Shown piece after piece: positions 50,422-58,457 of a stretch of 64,000 nucleotides of DNA. The stretch's first letter is position 1. Each line of letters begins with the position of its first letter. The notes beneath the pieces were generated by a model, which saw only the letters and a program-made list of their open reading frames with translations, did not search any database and was not told the origin of the DNA. The DNA is from Clostridia bacterium (GTDB lineage Bacteria; Bacillota; Clostridia; Christensenellales; Aristaeellaceae), in NCBI GenBank assembly GCA_017527065.1, contig JAFXQO010000062.1, forward strand, positions 62,001-126,000, written 5' to 3'. A program made the position numbers and the translations under genes.

Positions 50422-50458
50422 GCAGGAGCGTGAGCCGCAACAGCCCACGCTCCCGCTT
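50422..50458. terminator. Hairpin between convergent genes
   Basis: GGAGCGTG (50425-50432) pairs with CACGCTCC (50446-50453), extended by GC/GC inside and AGC/GCT outside. It lies between the small ORF and the aldose epimerase gene and probably works on both strands. Confidence 0.6.
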
Positions 50459-50474
50459 TATGCTTTTCAATTAT

Positions 50475-51545
50475 TTACTTCGCGCTGAACGCGTAGATCG
50501 TGGTGAAGTCGTACTTCTCGCCGGCCTTCAGTTCGCAGCTGGGGAAGTTCGCATGGTTCGGCGCGTCCGGGAAGTCCTGGGTCTCCAGGCACAAGGCGTC
50601 GCGCTTCTGATACATGCGGCCGCTCTTGCCGGGATGCGTGCAGGCAATCATGTTGCCGGTGTAGAGCTGGATGCCGGGCTGGTCGGTCCACACGCTCATC
50701 ACGCGGCCGCTCGCCGGCGCGGTGACCACGGCGGCCTCGCGCATGCCCTCGCCATTGACGACGAAGTTGTGATCGTAGCCCTGGCCGAAGGTCATCTGCT
50801 CGTCGCCCGCCTCGCAGGCGAAGCCCACGGAGAGGAGCTTGCCCGCCCGCAGGTCAAAGGGCGTGCCGGTCACGTCGCGCAGTTCGCCCGTGGGGATCGA
50901 ATCCTTATCGACCACGGTGAAGCGGTCGGCGTGGATGGTCACGGTGTGGGTGGTCACGTCGCCGTTGGCCTCGCCCTCCAGGTCGAAATAGGCGTGGTTG
51001 GTCAGGTTGCAGATGGTGTCCTTGTCGGAAACCGCCTCGTAGTGGATGCCCAGCTTGCAGGCGTCGGTGAAGGTATAGGTCACGGTCACCTTCAGCTCGC
51101 CGGGATAGTTCTCCTCGCCGTCCGCGCTGGTGTAGCGCAGCGCCAGGCTGTCCTCCCCCTCGCCCTCGATGGGCTGCGCGGCCCACAGCTTCTTGTCGAA
51201 GCCCACGTCGCCGCCGTGCAGGTGCTGGCCGTTGGAGTTCTTCGCCAGCTGGATCTCCTTGCCGTGGAAGGTGAACAGGCCCGCGTGGATGCGGTTGCCG
51301 TAGCGGCCGATCAGCGCGCCGAAGTAGCCGGGGTTCGGGTCTTTCGGGTCGGCGTACTTTTCAACGCAGTCGTAGCCCAGCAGCACGTCGCCCAGCGCGC
51401 CGTTCTTGTCCGGCACCATCAGCTTCACGAGGATGCCGCCGTAGTTCGTGATGGAGACGGAGGCGCCGGAGGCGTTGGTCAGCGTGTAAAGCTGCGCCTC
51501 TTCGCCGGTGGGCAGATGGCCGAAGGATTTCACCGTGATGCTCAT
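50475..51545 (-). CDS. galM: Aldose 1-epimerase (galactose mutarotase)
   Basis: 356 residues. Mutarotase motifs include NYGGILVKL, GALIGRYGNRI, QHLHGGDVGFDKK, NLTNHAYFDL and TQDFPDAPNHANFP, with the catalytic His of the NHAYF motif and Glu in the CLETQ segment. It interconverts alpha and beta sugar anomers for the Leloir pathway. ATG 51545 follows AAAAGGAGTG. It is divergent from the bofA gene. Confidence 0.94.
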   Translation of the reverse strand: MSITVKSFGHLPTGEEAQLYTLTNASGASVSITNYGGILVKLMVPDKNGALGDVLLGYDCVEKYADPKDPNPGYFGALIGRYGNRIHAGLFTFHGKEIQLAKNSNGQHLHGGDVGFDKKLWAAQPIEGEGEDSLALRYTSADGEENYPGELKVTVTYTFTDACKLGIHYEAVSDKDTICNLTNHAYFDLEGEANGDVTTHTVTIHADRFTVVDKDSIPTGELRDVTGTPFDLRAGKLLSVGFACEAGDEQMTFGQGYDHNFVVNGEGMREAAVVTAPASGRVMSVWTDQPGIQLYTGNMIACTHPGKSGRMYQKRDALCLETQDFPDAPNHANFPSCELKAGEKYDFTTIYAFSAK

Positions 51546-51659
51546 AACAGACACTCCTTTTAAATATGTAATGTAATTATGCTTTCCACGTTTCCGGTTC
51601 GCGCTCATATCGCGCCCGCCGCGGCCATAGACTGGCTCCAGGGAAAGGGGGCGCCGCCT

Positions 51660-51923
51660 GTGGTCACCTGGGAGCTGGTCGTCGCGTTCGCGCTGGGGCT
51701 CATGCTGCTGTATCTCATCGGGTATCTGCTGCTCGTGCCGATGAAGTTTCTCTGGCGGCTGTTGGCGGGGAGCCTGCTGGGCGGGCTGGCCCTGTGGATC
51801 GTGAACCACTTCGGCGCGCTCGTCGGCTTCTCCGTGCCGCTCAACCCCTTTACCGCGCTGATCACGGGCCTGCTGGGCCTGCCGGGCTTCCTGCTCGTGG
51901 CGGCGCTCAACGGGCTGATCTGA
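51660..51923 (+). CDS. bofA: BofA-family protein (SigK-processing inhibitor type)
   Basis: 87 residues with two or three membrane helices. The C-terminal LNPFTALITGLLGLPGFLLVA is the BofA signature. In Bacillus, BofA (also 87 aa) holds the SpoIVFB protease inactive in the outer forespore membrane until the SigK checkpoint. I chose GTG 51660 because AGGGGG (51646-51651) lies 8 bp upstream and gives the family length; ATG 51579 would add 27 residues and has no ribosome site. Its presence supports a spore-forming ancestry. Next to it are the galM gene (divergent) and the iteron region. Confidence 0.82.
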   Translation: MVTWELVVAFALGLMLLYLIGYLLLVPMKFLWRLLAGSLLGGLALWIVNHFGALVGFSVPLNPFTALITGLLGLPGFLLVAALNGLI

Positions 51924-51970
51924 CCGACGCGGTTATTATATCACAGTTTTCCCCGCGTTTCAAGGCGCAA

Positions 51971-52034
51971 AACGGCCCCGTTCAACCACTGGTTGCAACC
52001 AGCGGTTGCAAAACCTGGATTCAACCAACGGTAT
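51971..52034 (+). promoter_or_regulatory. 13-bp iteron operator before the XRE regulator
   Basis: Two palindromes CAACC-N3-GGTTG stand back to back (51983-51995 and 51996-52008). A degenerate 13-mer follows (52009-52021), then CAACC-AAC-GGT at 52022-52034, all in one 13-bp register. AACGG-CC-CCGTT (51971-51982) lies just before. The array stops next to the -35 box, so it is probably the binding site for the encoded HTH protein. Confidence 0.65.
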
Positions 52035-52035
52035 C

Positions 52036-52065
52036 TTGACATTTTTCCGGGCGCTCTGCTATGCT
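52036..52065 (+). promoter_or_regulatory. Promoter of the XRE repeat protein
   Basis: Perfect TTGACA (52036-52041), 18-bp spacer, TATGCT (52060-52065), directly next to the iteron array. Confidence 0.7.
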
Positions 52066-52123
52066 CAGGGCACCGAAGCGCGACGGAATCCCGCATTGTT
52101 TTGCCGAAAGGATGAAAACACAC

Positions 52124-53743
52124 ATGCTGAATCCTCAAATCATTTCAGAAAACATCGTATACCTTCGCCAGCGCATGAACCTGACGCAGCAGGAGCTGGC
52201 CGCCCGCGCGAACGTGACACACCAGGCCGTATCCAAATGGGAAAACGGCTCGTCCATTCCCGATTTGCAGACGCTCATGACCCTCAGCCGCCTGTTCGGC
52301 GTCACGCTGGACGCGCTGCTCACCGAAGTGCTTTCCGAGCGCAAAGGGCCTGAAACCATCGAGGCCGCCGCGCCCGTCGAAGCCGAATCCGCGCCGCAGG
52401 CGCAATCCGCTGAGGAAGACGCCGCGCCGCAAGAGGAGGAACCCCCGCGCGAGCCGGAACGCGAAAAGCCGGAGATCGACCTGCGCGCGCTGGTGGCCCT
52501 CGCGCCGTTCACCCCCAGGGACAAGCTGTGCAGTCTCGTGCTGGCCCAGGCCGACAGCCTCACGTTGGAATCCCTCGTGCCGCTCGCGCCGTTCCTCGGG
52601 CGTCAGGCGATGGACGAAATCGCCGCCCGGATGGATTGGACGGACGTCACCCCGCACCGCCTCATGGCGCTGGCCCCATTTCTCTCCAGCGAGGCGCTGA
52701 AAGAGGCCATCAGCCGCATGAACCCCGAAAGCGTCACATCGACCCAGCTGACCGCGCTGGCTCCTTTCCTGGGGCAGAACGCGCTGGGCAGCCTGATTCA
52801 AAAGGTCGGACAGCTTTCCATGAAGACCCTCGCAAGCTTGGCTCCCTTCCTCTCCCGCGAGACCATCGGGGAGCAGCTCAAGGGCATTCAGAAGGACCGC
52901 CCCGCCGGCGAGGAAAAGCGCGAGCCCATCAGCAGCGACCGCATTGCGCTGCGCCTGGCCGAGAAAGGCGATTTCGACGAGATCGGAGAACTCATGCCCT
53001 TTCTGCACCGGGAGACCCTCTCGCAGGTGGTGGACATGGCGCTGGAGGCGGAGGACCTGGACTTCCTCATGAAGGACTTCGACCGCCTGCCCGGCGACGC
53101 GCGGCGAAAGATCGCCCTGCGCATGGCGGAAAACGGCGACTTCGACGAAATCAGCCCCTTCTTCGACCGGATGGACGGGGAGACCCGCGCGAAGATCGTC
53201 GCCATGGCCCTGGACGAGGACGAAGCGGATTTCCTGCGGGAGCATTTCCCGACGCTGCCCGGCGAGGTGCGGCAGTCCGTCGCCCTGCGCATGGCGGAAA
53301 ACGGCGACTTCGACGAGATCGAGCCCTTCTTCGAGCAATTGGATGAGGAAACCCGCGCGAAGATCGTCGACATGGCGCTCGATGAAGATGAACTCGACTT
53401 CCTGCAGCGCGTAAACGCCCTCCGCCCCGCGGCGCGGGCCGATGAAGAGGCGGACGCCGCCTCCGCCATGGCCGCCGCGCGCCAGGGCGATTTCACCGCG
53501 CTGCCCGGCCTGTTCGACCGGCTGACGGACGACGAAAAGGACGAGGCCGTGCGCCTGGCCATCGTGTACGACGCCACGGATTTCCTGGTCGACCTGGCCG
53601 AAGACCTGCCGCGCGAGTCGCTGGAGACGCTGTGCTTCGCGCTGGCCCGCCTGGGCGAGACGGCGCGGCTCGAGCCGTTTGAAAAGCACCTGACGCCGCA
53701 GGCGCTGGCGCGGCTCAGGCGCATTATCGAAGAGAGGGCATAA
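52124..53743 (+). CDS. XRE-family regulator with two types of helical repeat
   Basis: 539 residues. Residues 5-60 are a lambda-repressor-type HTH (LRQRMNLTQQELAARANVTHQAVSKWENG). An acidic Pro/Glu linker follows (75-120). Then come about five ~33-residue units containing LxxLAPFL (LVALAPF, LVPLAPFL, LMALAPFL, LTALAPFL, LASLAPFL). Next are three ~58-residue units with IALRxAENGDFDEI and MALDEDExDFL, then a degenerate C-terminal repeat. These probably form an alpha-solenoid. The start ATG 52124 has AAAGG about 12 bp upstream. Probable autoregulation comes from the iterons upstream. The signal sensed is unknown. Confidence 0.82.
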   Translation: MLNPQIISENIVYLRQRMNLTQQELAARANVTHQAVSKWENGSSIPDLQTLMTLSRLFGVTLDALLTEVLSERKGPETIEAAAPVEAESAPQAQSAEEDAAPQEEEPPREPEREKPEIDLRALVALAPFTPRDKLCSLVLAQADSLTLESLVPLAPFLGRQAMDEIAARMDWTDVTPHRLMALAPFLSSEALKEAISRMNPESVTSTQLTALAPFLGQNALGSLIQKVGQLSMKTLASLAPFLSRETIGEQLKGIQKDRPAGEEKREPISSDRIALRLAEKGDFDEIGELMPFLHRETLSQVVDMALEAEDLDFLMKDFDRLPGDARRKIALRMAENGDFDEISPFFDRMDGETRAKIVAMALDEDEADFLREHFPTLPGEVRQSVALRMAENGDFDEIEPFFEQLDEETRAKIVDMALDEDELDFLQRVNALRPAARADEEADAASAMAAARQGDFTALPGLFDRLTDDEKDEAVRLAIVYDATDFLVDLAEDLPRESLETLCFALARLGETARLEPFEKHLTPQALARLRRIIEERA

Positions 53744-53747
53744 CAGG

Positions 53748-53794
53748 AAAAGACCTCATTCGCTCCGCGGAAGCGGGCGCGGATGAGGTCTTTT
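53748..53794 (+). terminator. Terminator after the XRE gene
   Basis: 12-bp perfect outer stem AAAAGACCTCAT / ATGAGGTCTTTT with a structured loop and terminal T-run. It can work on both strands. Confidence 0.85.
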
Positions 53795-53801
53795 GAGGCA
53801 G

Positions 53802-53830
53802 TTGAAAAAAACAGAAAAAGGGTTTATAAT
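53802..53830 (+). promoter_or_regulatory. Promoter of the PH-like membrane protein gene
   Basis: TTGAAA (53802-53807), 17-bp spacer, perfect TATAAT (53825-53830). Confidence 0.75.
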
Positions 53831-53870
53831 AGACCTGCGATGAAAAAAACAAGGCGGGGAGGCGCGCGGC

Positions 53871-54305
53871 ATGGAGGAAAAAGGGCAGTTGATCATCAAA
53901 TGGCTTCGGAAGAACTCCGGCACGCTGCTGGCGGCGGCGGTGGCCCTGCTGACGGTGCTGGTGCTGAATTTCGGCATGGTCAGCGTCCGGCTGGACGAGG
54001 ACGCGCTGCGGGTGAGCGCCGTCTTCGCGGACAGCGACAGCATCGCCTACGACGACATCCGCGCCGCGCGGCTGGTGGAGGATTTCGACCGCGGCATGCG
54101 CGACATCGGCGTGCGCACGCTCAGGCTCCAGGCGGGCACCTTCATAAACGACCTGGGCACGTACCGGCTGTACGCCTACACCGGCGTGCCCGTGTGCATC
54201 GACGTGCGCACCGACAAGGGGCACGTGGTGTTCAACGCCGCCAGCGACGCGGCGACGCGCGCCCTCTACGAGCAGCTGACGGAAAAGCTCCCCGACGTAC
54301 CGTGA
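53871..54305 (+). CDS. Membrane-anchored bacterial PH-like domain protein
   Basis: 144 residues. A short basic head and one membrane helix (about 18-38) precede a domain with strands YDDIRAARLVEDF, GVRTLRLQAGTFINDLGTYRLYAYTG and HVVFNAASDAATRALYEQL, which looks like a bacterial pleckstrin-homology-like fold. The function is unknown. ATG 53871 follows GGGGAGG, and the gene has its own strong promoter. It ends near a 12-bp hairpin facing the GH125 gene. Confidence 0.75.
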   Translation: MEEKGQLIIKWLRKNSGTLLAAAVALLTVLVLNFGMVSVRLDEDALRVSAVFADSDSIAYDDIRAARLVEDFDRGMRDIGVRTLRLQAGTFINDLGTYRLYAYTGVPVCIDVRTDKGHVVFNAASDAATRALYEQLTEKLPDVP

Positions 54306-54326
54306 CGGGAAAAACCGAAGACGAAC

Positions 54327-54361
54327 CGCGAGTCCGCGCCGCACAGTGACGCGGACTCGCG
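54327..54361. terminator. 12-bp hairpin between convergent genes
   Basis: CGCGAGTCCGCG / CGCGGACTCGCG, 11-nt loop, between the PH-like and GH125 genes. There is no strong U-tract on either side. Confidence 0.55.
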
Positions 54362-54373
54362 CTATACTGACGG

Positions 54374-55666
54374 TCAGCCTGCGATCAGTCGCAGGACCTC
54401 CTCCAGCCGCCCGGCCTCGTGCAGCCTGTACACCAGCTCGCCCAGCATGGAATTGGCCCAGGCGAACCAGCTGCGGGTGTATTTTTCCGGCCGGTCGGGG
54501 TCGAAGCTCTCGTGCATGAAGCCCGTGCCGGCGTGGGTGTCCATGAGCGTTTTGAGAAGCCGCGCGATCTCGGCGACGTCGTCCGACGTCATGGCCTGCA
54601 CGCAGAGCCCGATGGGCCAGACATAGCCCTGGGGCGTGTGGGGGCTGCCCACGCCCTCGGCCAGCGCGCCCCTATAGAAATACGGGTTCTCCGGGCTCAG
54701 AACGAAGCGGCGCGTGGCCCGGTAGACCGGGTCGTCCGCATCGGCCGCCTCGAGGTAAGGCAGCGCCAACAGGCTTGGCACGTTCGCGTCGTCCATCAGG
54801 TTGGCATGGCCCAGGCCGTCCACCTCATAGGCATAGATCGTGCCGAATTCCGGATGTTCCACCTTGCCGTGGGCCTCGACGCCCGCGCTGATTTCGCGGC
54901 CGATGGATTCTGCTTCCTCCGCCAGCGCCCCGTCCCCCAGCAGGCGGGCCAGCTGCGCGGCCGACCGCATCGCCCGGGCGGCGAACAGGTTCGAGGGCAC
55001 CAGGTAGCCGTAGCGGCAGGCGTCGTCGCTGGGGCGGAAGCCGCTCCAGGTCATGCCGGTATAGCCCACCGGCTCGCCCATGCCGCCGCGGGTCAGCGTG
55101 TCGCTGGGCCGGCAGTTGGCGCGGGAGAAGCGGTAGGGGCTCTCCGCGTGATTCTGCTCGGCGCGGAGCACGCCCACGGCCGTCCTGAGCGCCTCGTGAA
55201 AGCGCGCCGTGAGGAAGGCCGTGCGGCCGGCGCGTTTCCAGTACTTCTCCGCCAGCCAGAGGGGATAGCACAGCGAATCGATCTCGTATTTGCGCTCCCA
55301 CACCCAGTCGGACGCCCGGGGCGTGTCGTCGTAGGGCTTGAACGAAGAGGGCTCGCGGTTGAAGGCGTTGGCGTAAGGGTCCCGCAGGATACACTCGGCC
55401 TGGCGCGCGATGACGCCCTCCAGCATCGCGGCCACGTCCTCATCGTCGGCGAAGCGCACGTAGTGCAGCACCTGGGCGGTGGAATCCCGCAGCCACATGG
55501 CGGGAATGTCGCCGGTGATCACGAAGGTGTCGCCGGGCGTCTCCTGGATGGTGGTTTCGATGGAGTTCACAAAGCATCGCTCAAACAGCGGCCACAATTC
55601 GGGCAGGGCGCTCATCTCGCCTTTGAGCGGGGCGATGCGCGCGCGCACGGTATTAAGGCAGGTCAT
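54374..55666 (-). CDS. Exo-alpha-1,6-mannosidase, glycoside hydrolase family 125
   Basis: 430 residues, no signal peptide. The (alpha/alpha)6 fold carries the family motif GDIPAMWLRDSTAQ (about residue 51, catalytic Asp), WVWERKYEIDS and YTGMTWSGFRPSDD; HTPQGYVWPIGL is also conserved. GH125 enzymes remove non-reducing alpha-1,6-mannose from N-glycans or yeast mannan without a metal. ATG 55666 follows AGGGAGG. It is divergent from the peptidoglycan-binding protein gene. Confidence 0.93.
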   Translation of the reverse strand: MTCLNTVRARIAPLKGEMSALPELWPLFERCFVNSIETTIQETPGDTFVITGDIPAMWLRDSTAQVLHYVRFADDEDVAAMLEGVIARQAECILRDPYANAFNREPSSFKPYDDTPRASDWVWERKYEIDSLCYPLWLAEKYWKRAGRTAFLTARFHEALRTAVGVLRAEQNHAESPYRFSRANCRPSDTLTRGGMGEPVGYTGMTWSGFRPSDDACRYGYLVPSNLFAARAMRSAAQLARLLGDGALAEEAESIGREISAGVEAHGKVEHPEFGTIYAYEVDGLGHANLMDDANVPSLLALPYLEAADADDPVYRATRRFVLSPENPYFYRGALAEGVGSPHTPQGYVWPIGLCVQAMTSDDVAEIARLLKTLMDTHAGTGFMHESFDPDRPEKYTRSWFAWANSMLGELVYRLHEAGRLEEVLRLIAG

Positions 55667-55746
55667 GTCGTTCAGCCTCCCTTTCGCTTTTGGTTGCGCC
55701 TCTATTGTAAGGCGGCGGGGCTGTTCTGAAAAGGGGCAAATCAATT

Positions 55747-55781
55747 TTTTACAGGCGCGAAACAGGGCGAAGGCTGTAAAA
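55747..55781. promoter_or_regulatory. Inverted repeat in the divergent GH125 / PG-binding region
   Basis: TTTTACAG (55747-55754) and CTGTAAAA (55774-55781), an 8-bp inverted repeat with 19 bp between the arms. A shared regulator site is possible. Confidence 0.35.
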
Positions 55782-55842
55782 TCATGGAACACGCGGCGGA
55801 AGCGCGCCGTCAAAAAAAGAGATATTATGGAGGTGACCGGGC

Positions 55843-58389
55843 ATGAAAAGGCTGAGCGCTCTGTTGCTCTGCGCGGCGCTGCTGGCGATTCTCCTGACGC
55901 CGCCGGCGCTGGCGGCCGGGCAGACTTCGGCGGCCGGGCAGGCCGTCATGGAGGCGTATATCGACGAGAACGGCAGAGCGGTCTGCGTCGTGGACGGCGC
56001 GGAAACCACGCTGCCCTACGAGGGCGTGAAGGACATCGTCTATGCCGGAAAATGGGTTGTATACCTCACCGCCCAAACGATGGAAGGGACCACGGCGCTG
56101 TTCATGTACAGCCCGCTGCTGAGCGTCCAGGACAGCTCGATCCTGGTGTCCGCGGTGGCCGGAGAGCCGGTCTACGTGGCGCGCGACGACGCCGTCTACT
56201 TCCTCAATCCGGAAAACGAGCGCCAGCTGATGAAGTGCGACGCCACCCTCGCGGCGCACTGCAGCCTGGTGCGCCTGCTCCCCTCGGCCAACTGCCGGCT
56301 GCGGGAGGCCATGGACGGCCTGAACGTGAGCCTGGCGGACGAAGACGGCGAGGTCTATTACAGCCGCATCCTCGACGCCGAATCGGGCATGCTGCGCGTG
56401 ACCCAGTTCGACCCGCAGGCCGACTGGACGAACTTCGGCGATTTCGAGACGCAGATCACCGCCGAGGGCGGCCTCGAGCTGCGCCGCCGGGGCGAGACGG
56501 CCTGGCGCTTCGTCACCTACGACAGTGTGACCGCGCAGGCGGTCATGGACGGCAAGCTGTACTGCCTCACCCAGGACATGCACGGCGTCAACTGGCTGCT
56601 GTGCTGCGATCCGGCCTCCAGGGACAATCCGGCCTACCTGAACCGCATCGGCAGGCTCCTGCAGCCCGCTCTCTGCGCGGGAGACGGTCATGTTTTCGTG
56701 ATCGACCTGCAGGGCGTCGCGCAGGCCTTTAAGCCCGGCAGCGTTGAGATCGACGGGCGGTGGATCACCGGCGCGCAGAACGCCTCGCTGGCGCTGTGCG
56801 GCGGCAAGCTCCTGGTCTACGACGAGCGCGGCGGCGGGCGCAGCCTGCGCCTCAAGGCCGACCTGCCCTGGAATGTGAAAAAGAGCTACGTCAGCCTGAC
56901 GGTGGGCAGCCGCGGCGAGGACGTGCGCGCCCTGCAGGAGCGCCTGAACGAATTGGGCTACAACACCGGCATGGCGGACGGCGTGTTCGGCGGAAACACC
57001 AAGAACGCGGTGGTCTATTTCGAGGACGCCGTGGACATGCCCCAGGACGGCGTGGCCTCCCCTGAACTCCAGCAGAAGCTGTTCGCGAATGACGCGCCCG
57101 TCTACGAGGAGTTCGTCACGCTGTCCCGCGGAGGCCGCACGGGCGTGCGCGTGGTGGCGATGCAGGAGCGCCTGCGGGATCTGGGCTACCAGGCCGACGC
57201 GGCGGACGGAAACTTCGGCGCGCGGACGCAGACCGCCGTGGCGCTGTTCCAGGCCGAAAACGGCCTGCGCCCCACGGGTGTGGCTACGGTCGAGACGCTG
57301 CGCAGGCTCATGAGCCGCTACGCGGCGGTGTGCTCGAGCTACATCCTGCTCCGCAGAGGCGACTCGGGCGTGCGGGTGATCGAGCTGCAGGAGCGGCTGC
57401 GGGAGCTGGATTACTACGCCGGCGAGGCGGACGGCAAATTCGACGACCAGCTGGCCGATACGGTGTGCATTTTCTGCGCGGCGAACGGACTGAAGGAGCG
57501 CTACGAGGCCGACGAGAAGCTGCAGGAGATCATCTTCGATCCCGCGACGCCCAAGTACGAGGGCTTCATCGAGCTGTGGCGCGACGATACCGGCGACCAG
57601 GTCGAGCGGCTCCAGCAGCGCCTGGCCGAGCTGGGCTACTTTGAGGGCGTTGTGAACGGCGTTTACGACAAGAAGACGCGGGACGCCGTGCGCCAGTTCC
57701 AGCAGCTCAACGGCCTGGACGTGGACGGCGTGGCCGGCGTGCTGACCCAGGAGCGCCTGTTCTCCTACTGGGCCGTCTCCCTGTACGCGCAGGAAACGGA
57801 GGAGGAAGCGGTAGACTACGATGACTACGTCCAGCGGTCGGCCATGACTGGCTGGGACAGTCAGTATGAGACCTATACCTACTCCTTTGACCCGACCGAC
57901 TCGGACATTTATTACTTATACGAAGGCCACCTCTATAGCATACGCAGCGCCGGCGAATCCGATGAAGGTTACGTCAGCGACGGTTACGACTATATCGGCT
58001 CGGTTTATTACGGCATCGACAACTGGCTGACCCATGAGGGGCAGACCGTCACCGAGGAACAGCTCGTGCTGATGCTCCAGTGGATGAACCTGAACGCGGT
58101 CGAGGATCTGGAAGAGGATCAGGTGTGGCTGGCGGAGGATTTCATGGTGTGGCTGAAGCAGTTCCTGTTCCAGCAAGGCTACATTATGGAGCAAAACCTC
58201 ACCGAATTCCCCTTCGTGTACGATCTCGAGACCCGCACGGCCATCGAGTCCTTCCAGCGCATCTATGAGATCGAGGACGGGAAGGAGCCGGAGGAATACG
58301 AGTACGGCGTGGCCGACAACGAGACGCTGCAAAAAATATATGACATTCTGGCCATGCAGAAGCTGGCGATGGCCGAGGACGCGGAATAA
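55843..58389 (+). CDS. Secreted protein with several peptidoglycan-binding modules
   Basis: 848 residues. The signal peptide MKRLSALLLCAALLAILLTP is cleaved near ALA-AG. Residues 30-335 look like a beta-propeller-type domain of repeated strands (YVARDDAVYFLNPEN, GKLYCLTQDMHG). Four PG_binding_1 modules follow at about 347-410, 425-490, 500-560 and 580-635 (for example ALQERLNELGYNTGMADG and RLQQRLAELGYFEGVVNG), and a Tyr/Asp-rich region with a degenerate fifth module at 730-835. It has no catalytic domain, so a wall-attached sensor or scaffold is likely. GGAGG precedes ATG 55843. Confidence 0.85.
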   Translation: MKRLSALLLCAALLAILLTPPALAAGQTSAAGQAVMEAYIDENGRAVCVVDGAETTLPYEGVKDIVYAGKWVVYLTAQTMEGTTALFMYSPLLSVQDSSILVSAVAGEPVYVARDDAVYFLNPENERQLMKCDATLAAHCSLVRLLPSANCRLREAMDGLNVSLADEDGEVYYSRILDAESGMLRVTQFDPQADWTNFGDFETQITAEGGLELRRRGETAWRFVTYDSVTAQAVMDGKLYCLTQDMHGVNWLLCCDPASRDNPAYLNRIGRLLQPALCAGDGHVFVIDLQGVAQAFKPGSVEIDGRWITGAQNASLALCGGKLLVYDERGGGRSLRLKADLPWNVKKSYVSLTVGSRGEDVRALQERLNELGYNTGMADGVFGGNTKNAVVYFEDAVDMPQDGVASPELQQKLFANDAPVYEEFVTLSRGGRTGVRVVAMQERLRDLGYQADAADGNFGARTQTAVALFQAENGLRPTGVATVETLRRLMSRYAAVCSSYILLRRGDSGVRVIELQERLRELDYYAGEADGKFDDQLADTVCIFCAANGLKERYEADEKLQEIIFDPATPKYEGFIELWRDDTGDQVERLQQRLAELGYFEGVVNGVYDKKTRDAVRQFQQLNGLDVDGVAGVLTQERLFSYWAVSLYAQETEEEAVDYDDYVQRSAMTGWDSQYETYTYSFDPTDSDIYYLYEGHLYSIRSAGESDEGYVSDGYDYIGSVYYGIDNWLTHEGQTVTEEQLVLMLQWMNLNAVEDLEEDQVWLAEDFMVWLKQFLFQQGYIMEQNLTEFPFVYDLETRTAIESFQRIYEIEDGKEPEEYEYGVADNETLQKIYDILAMQKLAMAEDAE

Positions 58390-58403
58390 ACCGCCGTCTT
58401 GAC

Positions 58404-58450
58404 AAAACAGGCGCTTCCCGTGCGGTTCAGGTGCGGGAAGCGCCTGTTTT
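58404..58450. terminator. Bidirectional terminator between PG-binding and recQ genes
   Basis: 17-bp perfect stem AAAACAGGCGCTTCCCG / CGGGAAGCGCCTGTTTT with U-tracts on both strands. Confidence 0.92.
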
Positions 58451-58457
58451 TATCTGT

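Noticed and set aside
49886..50470. 194-residue minus-strand ORF
   Set aside because: It is antisense to the antitoxin, toxin and small ORF and resembles spurious translations often seen from repeat-like intergenic DNA; no ribosome site.
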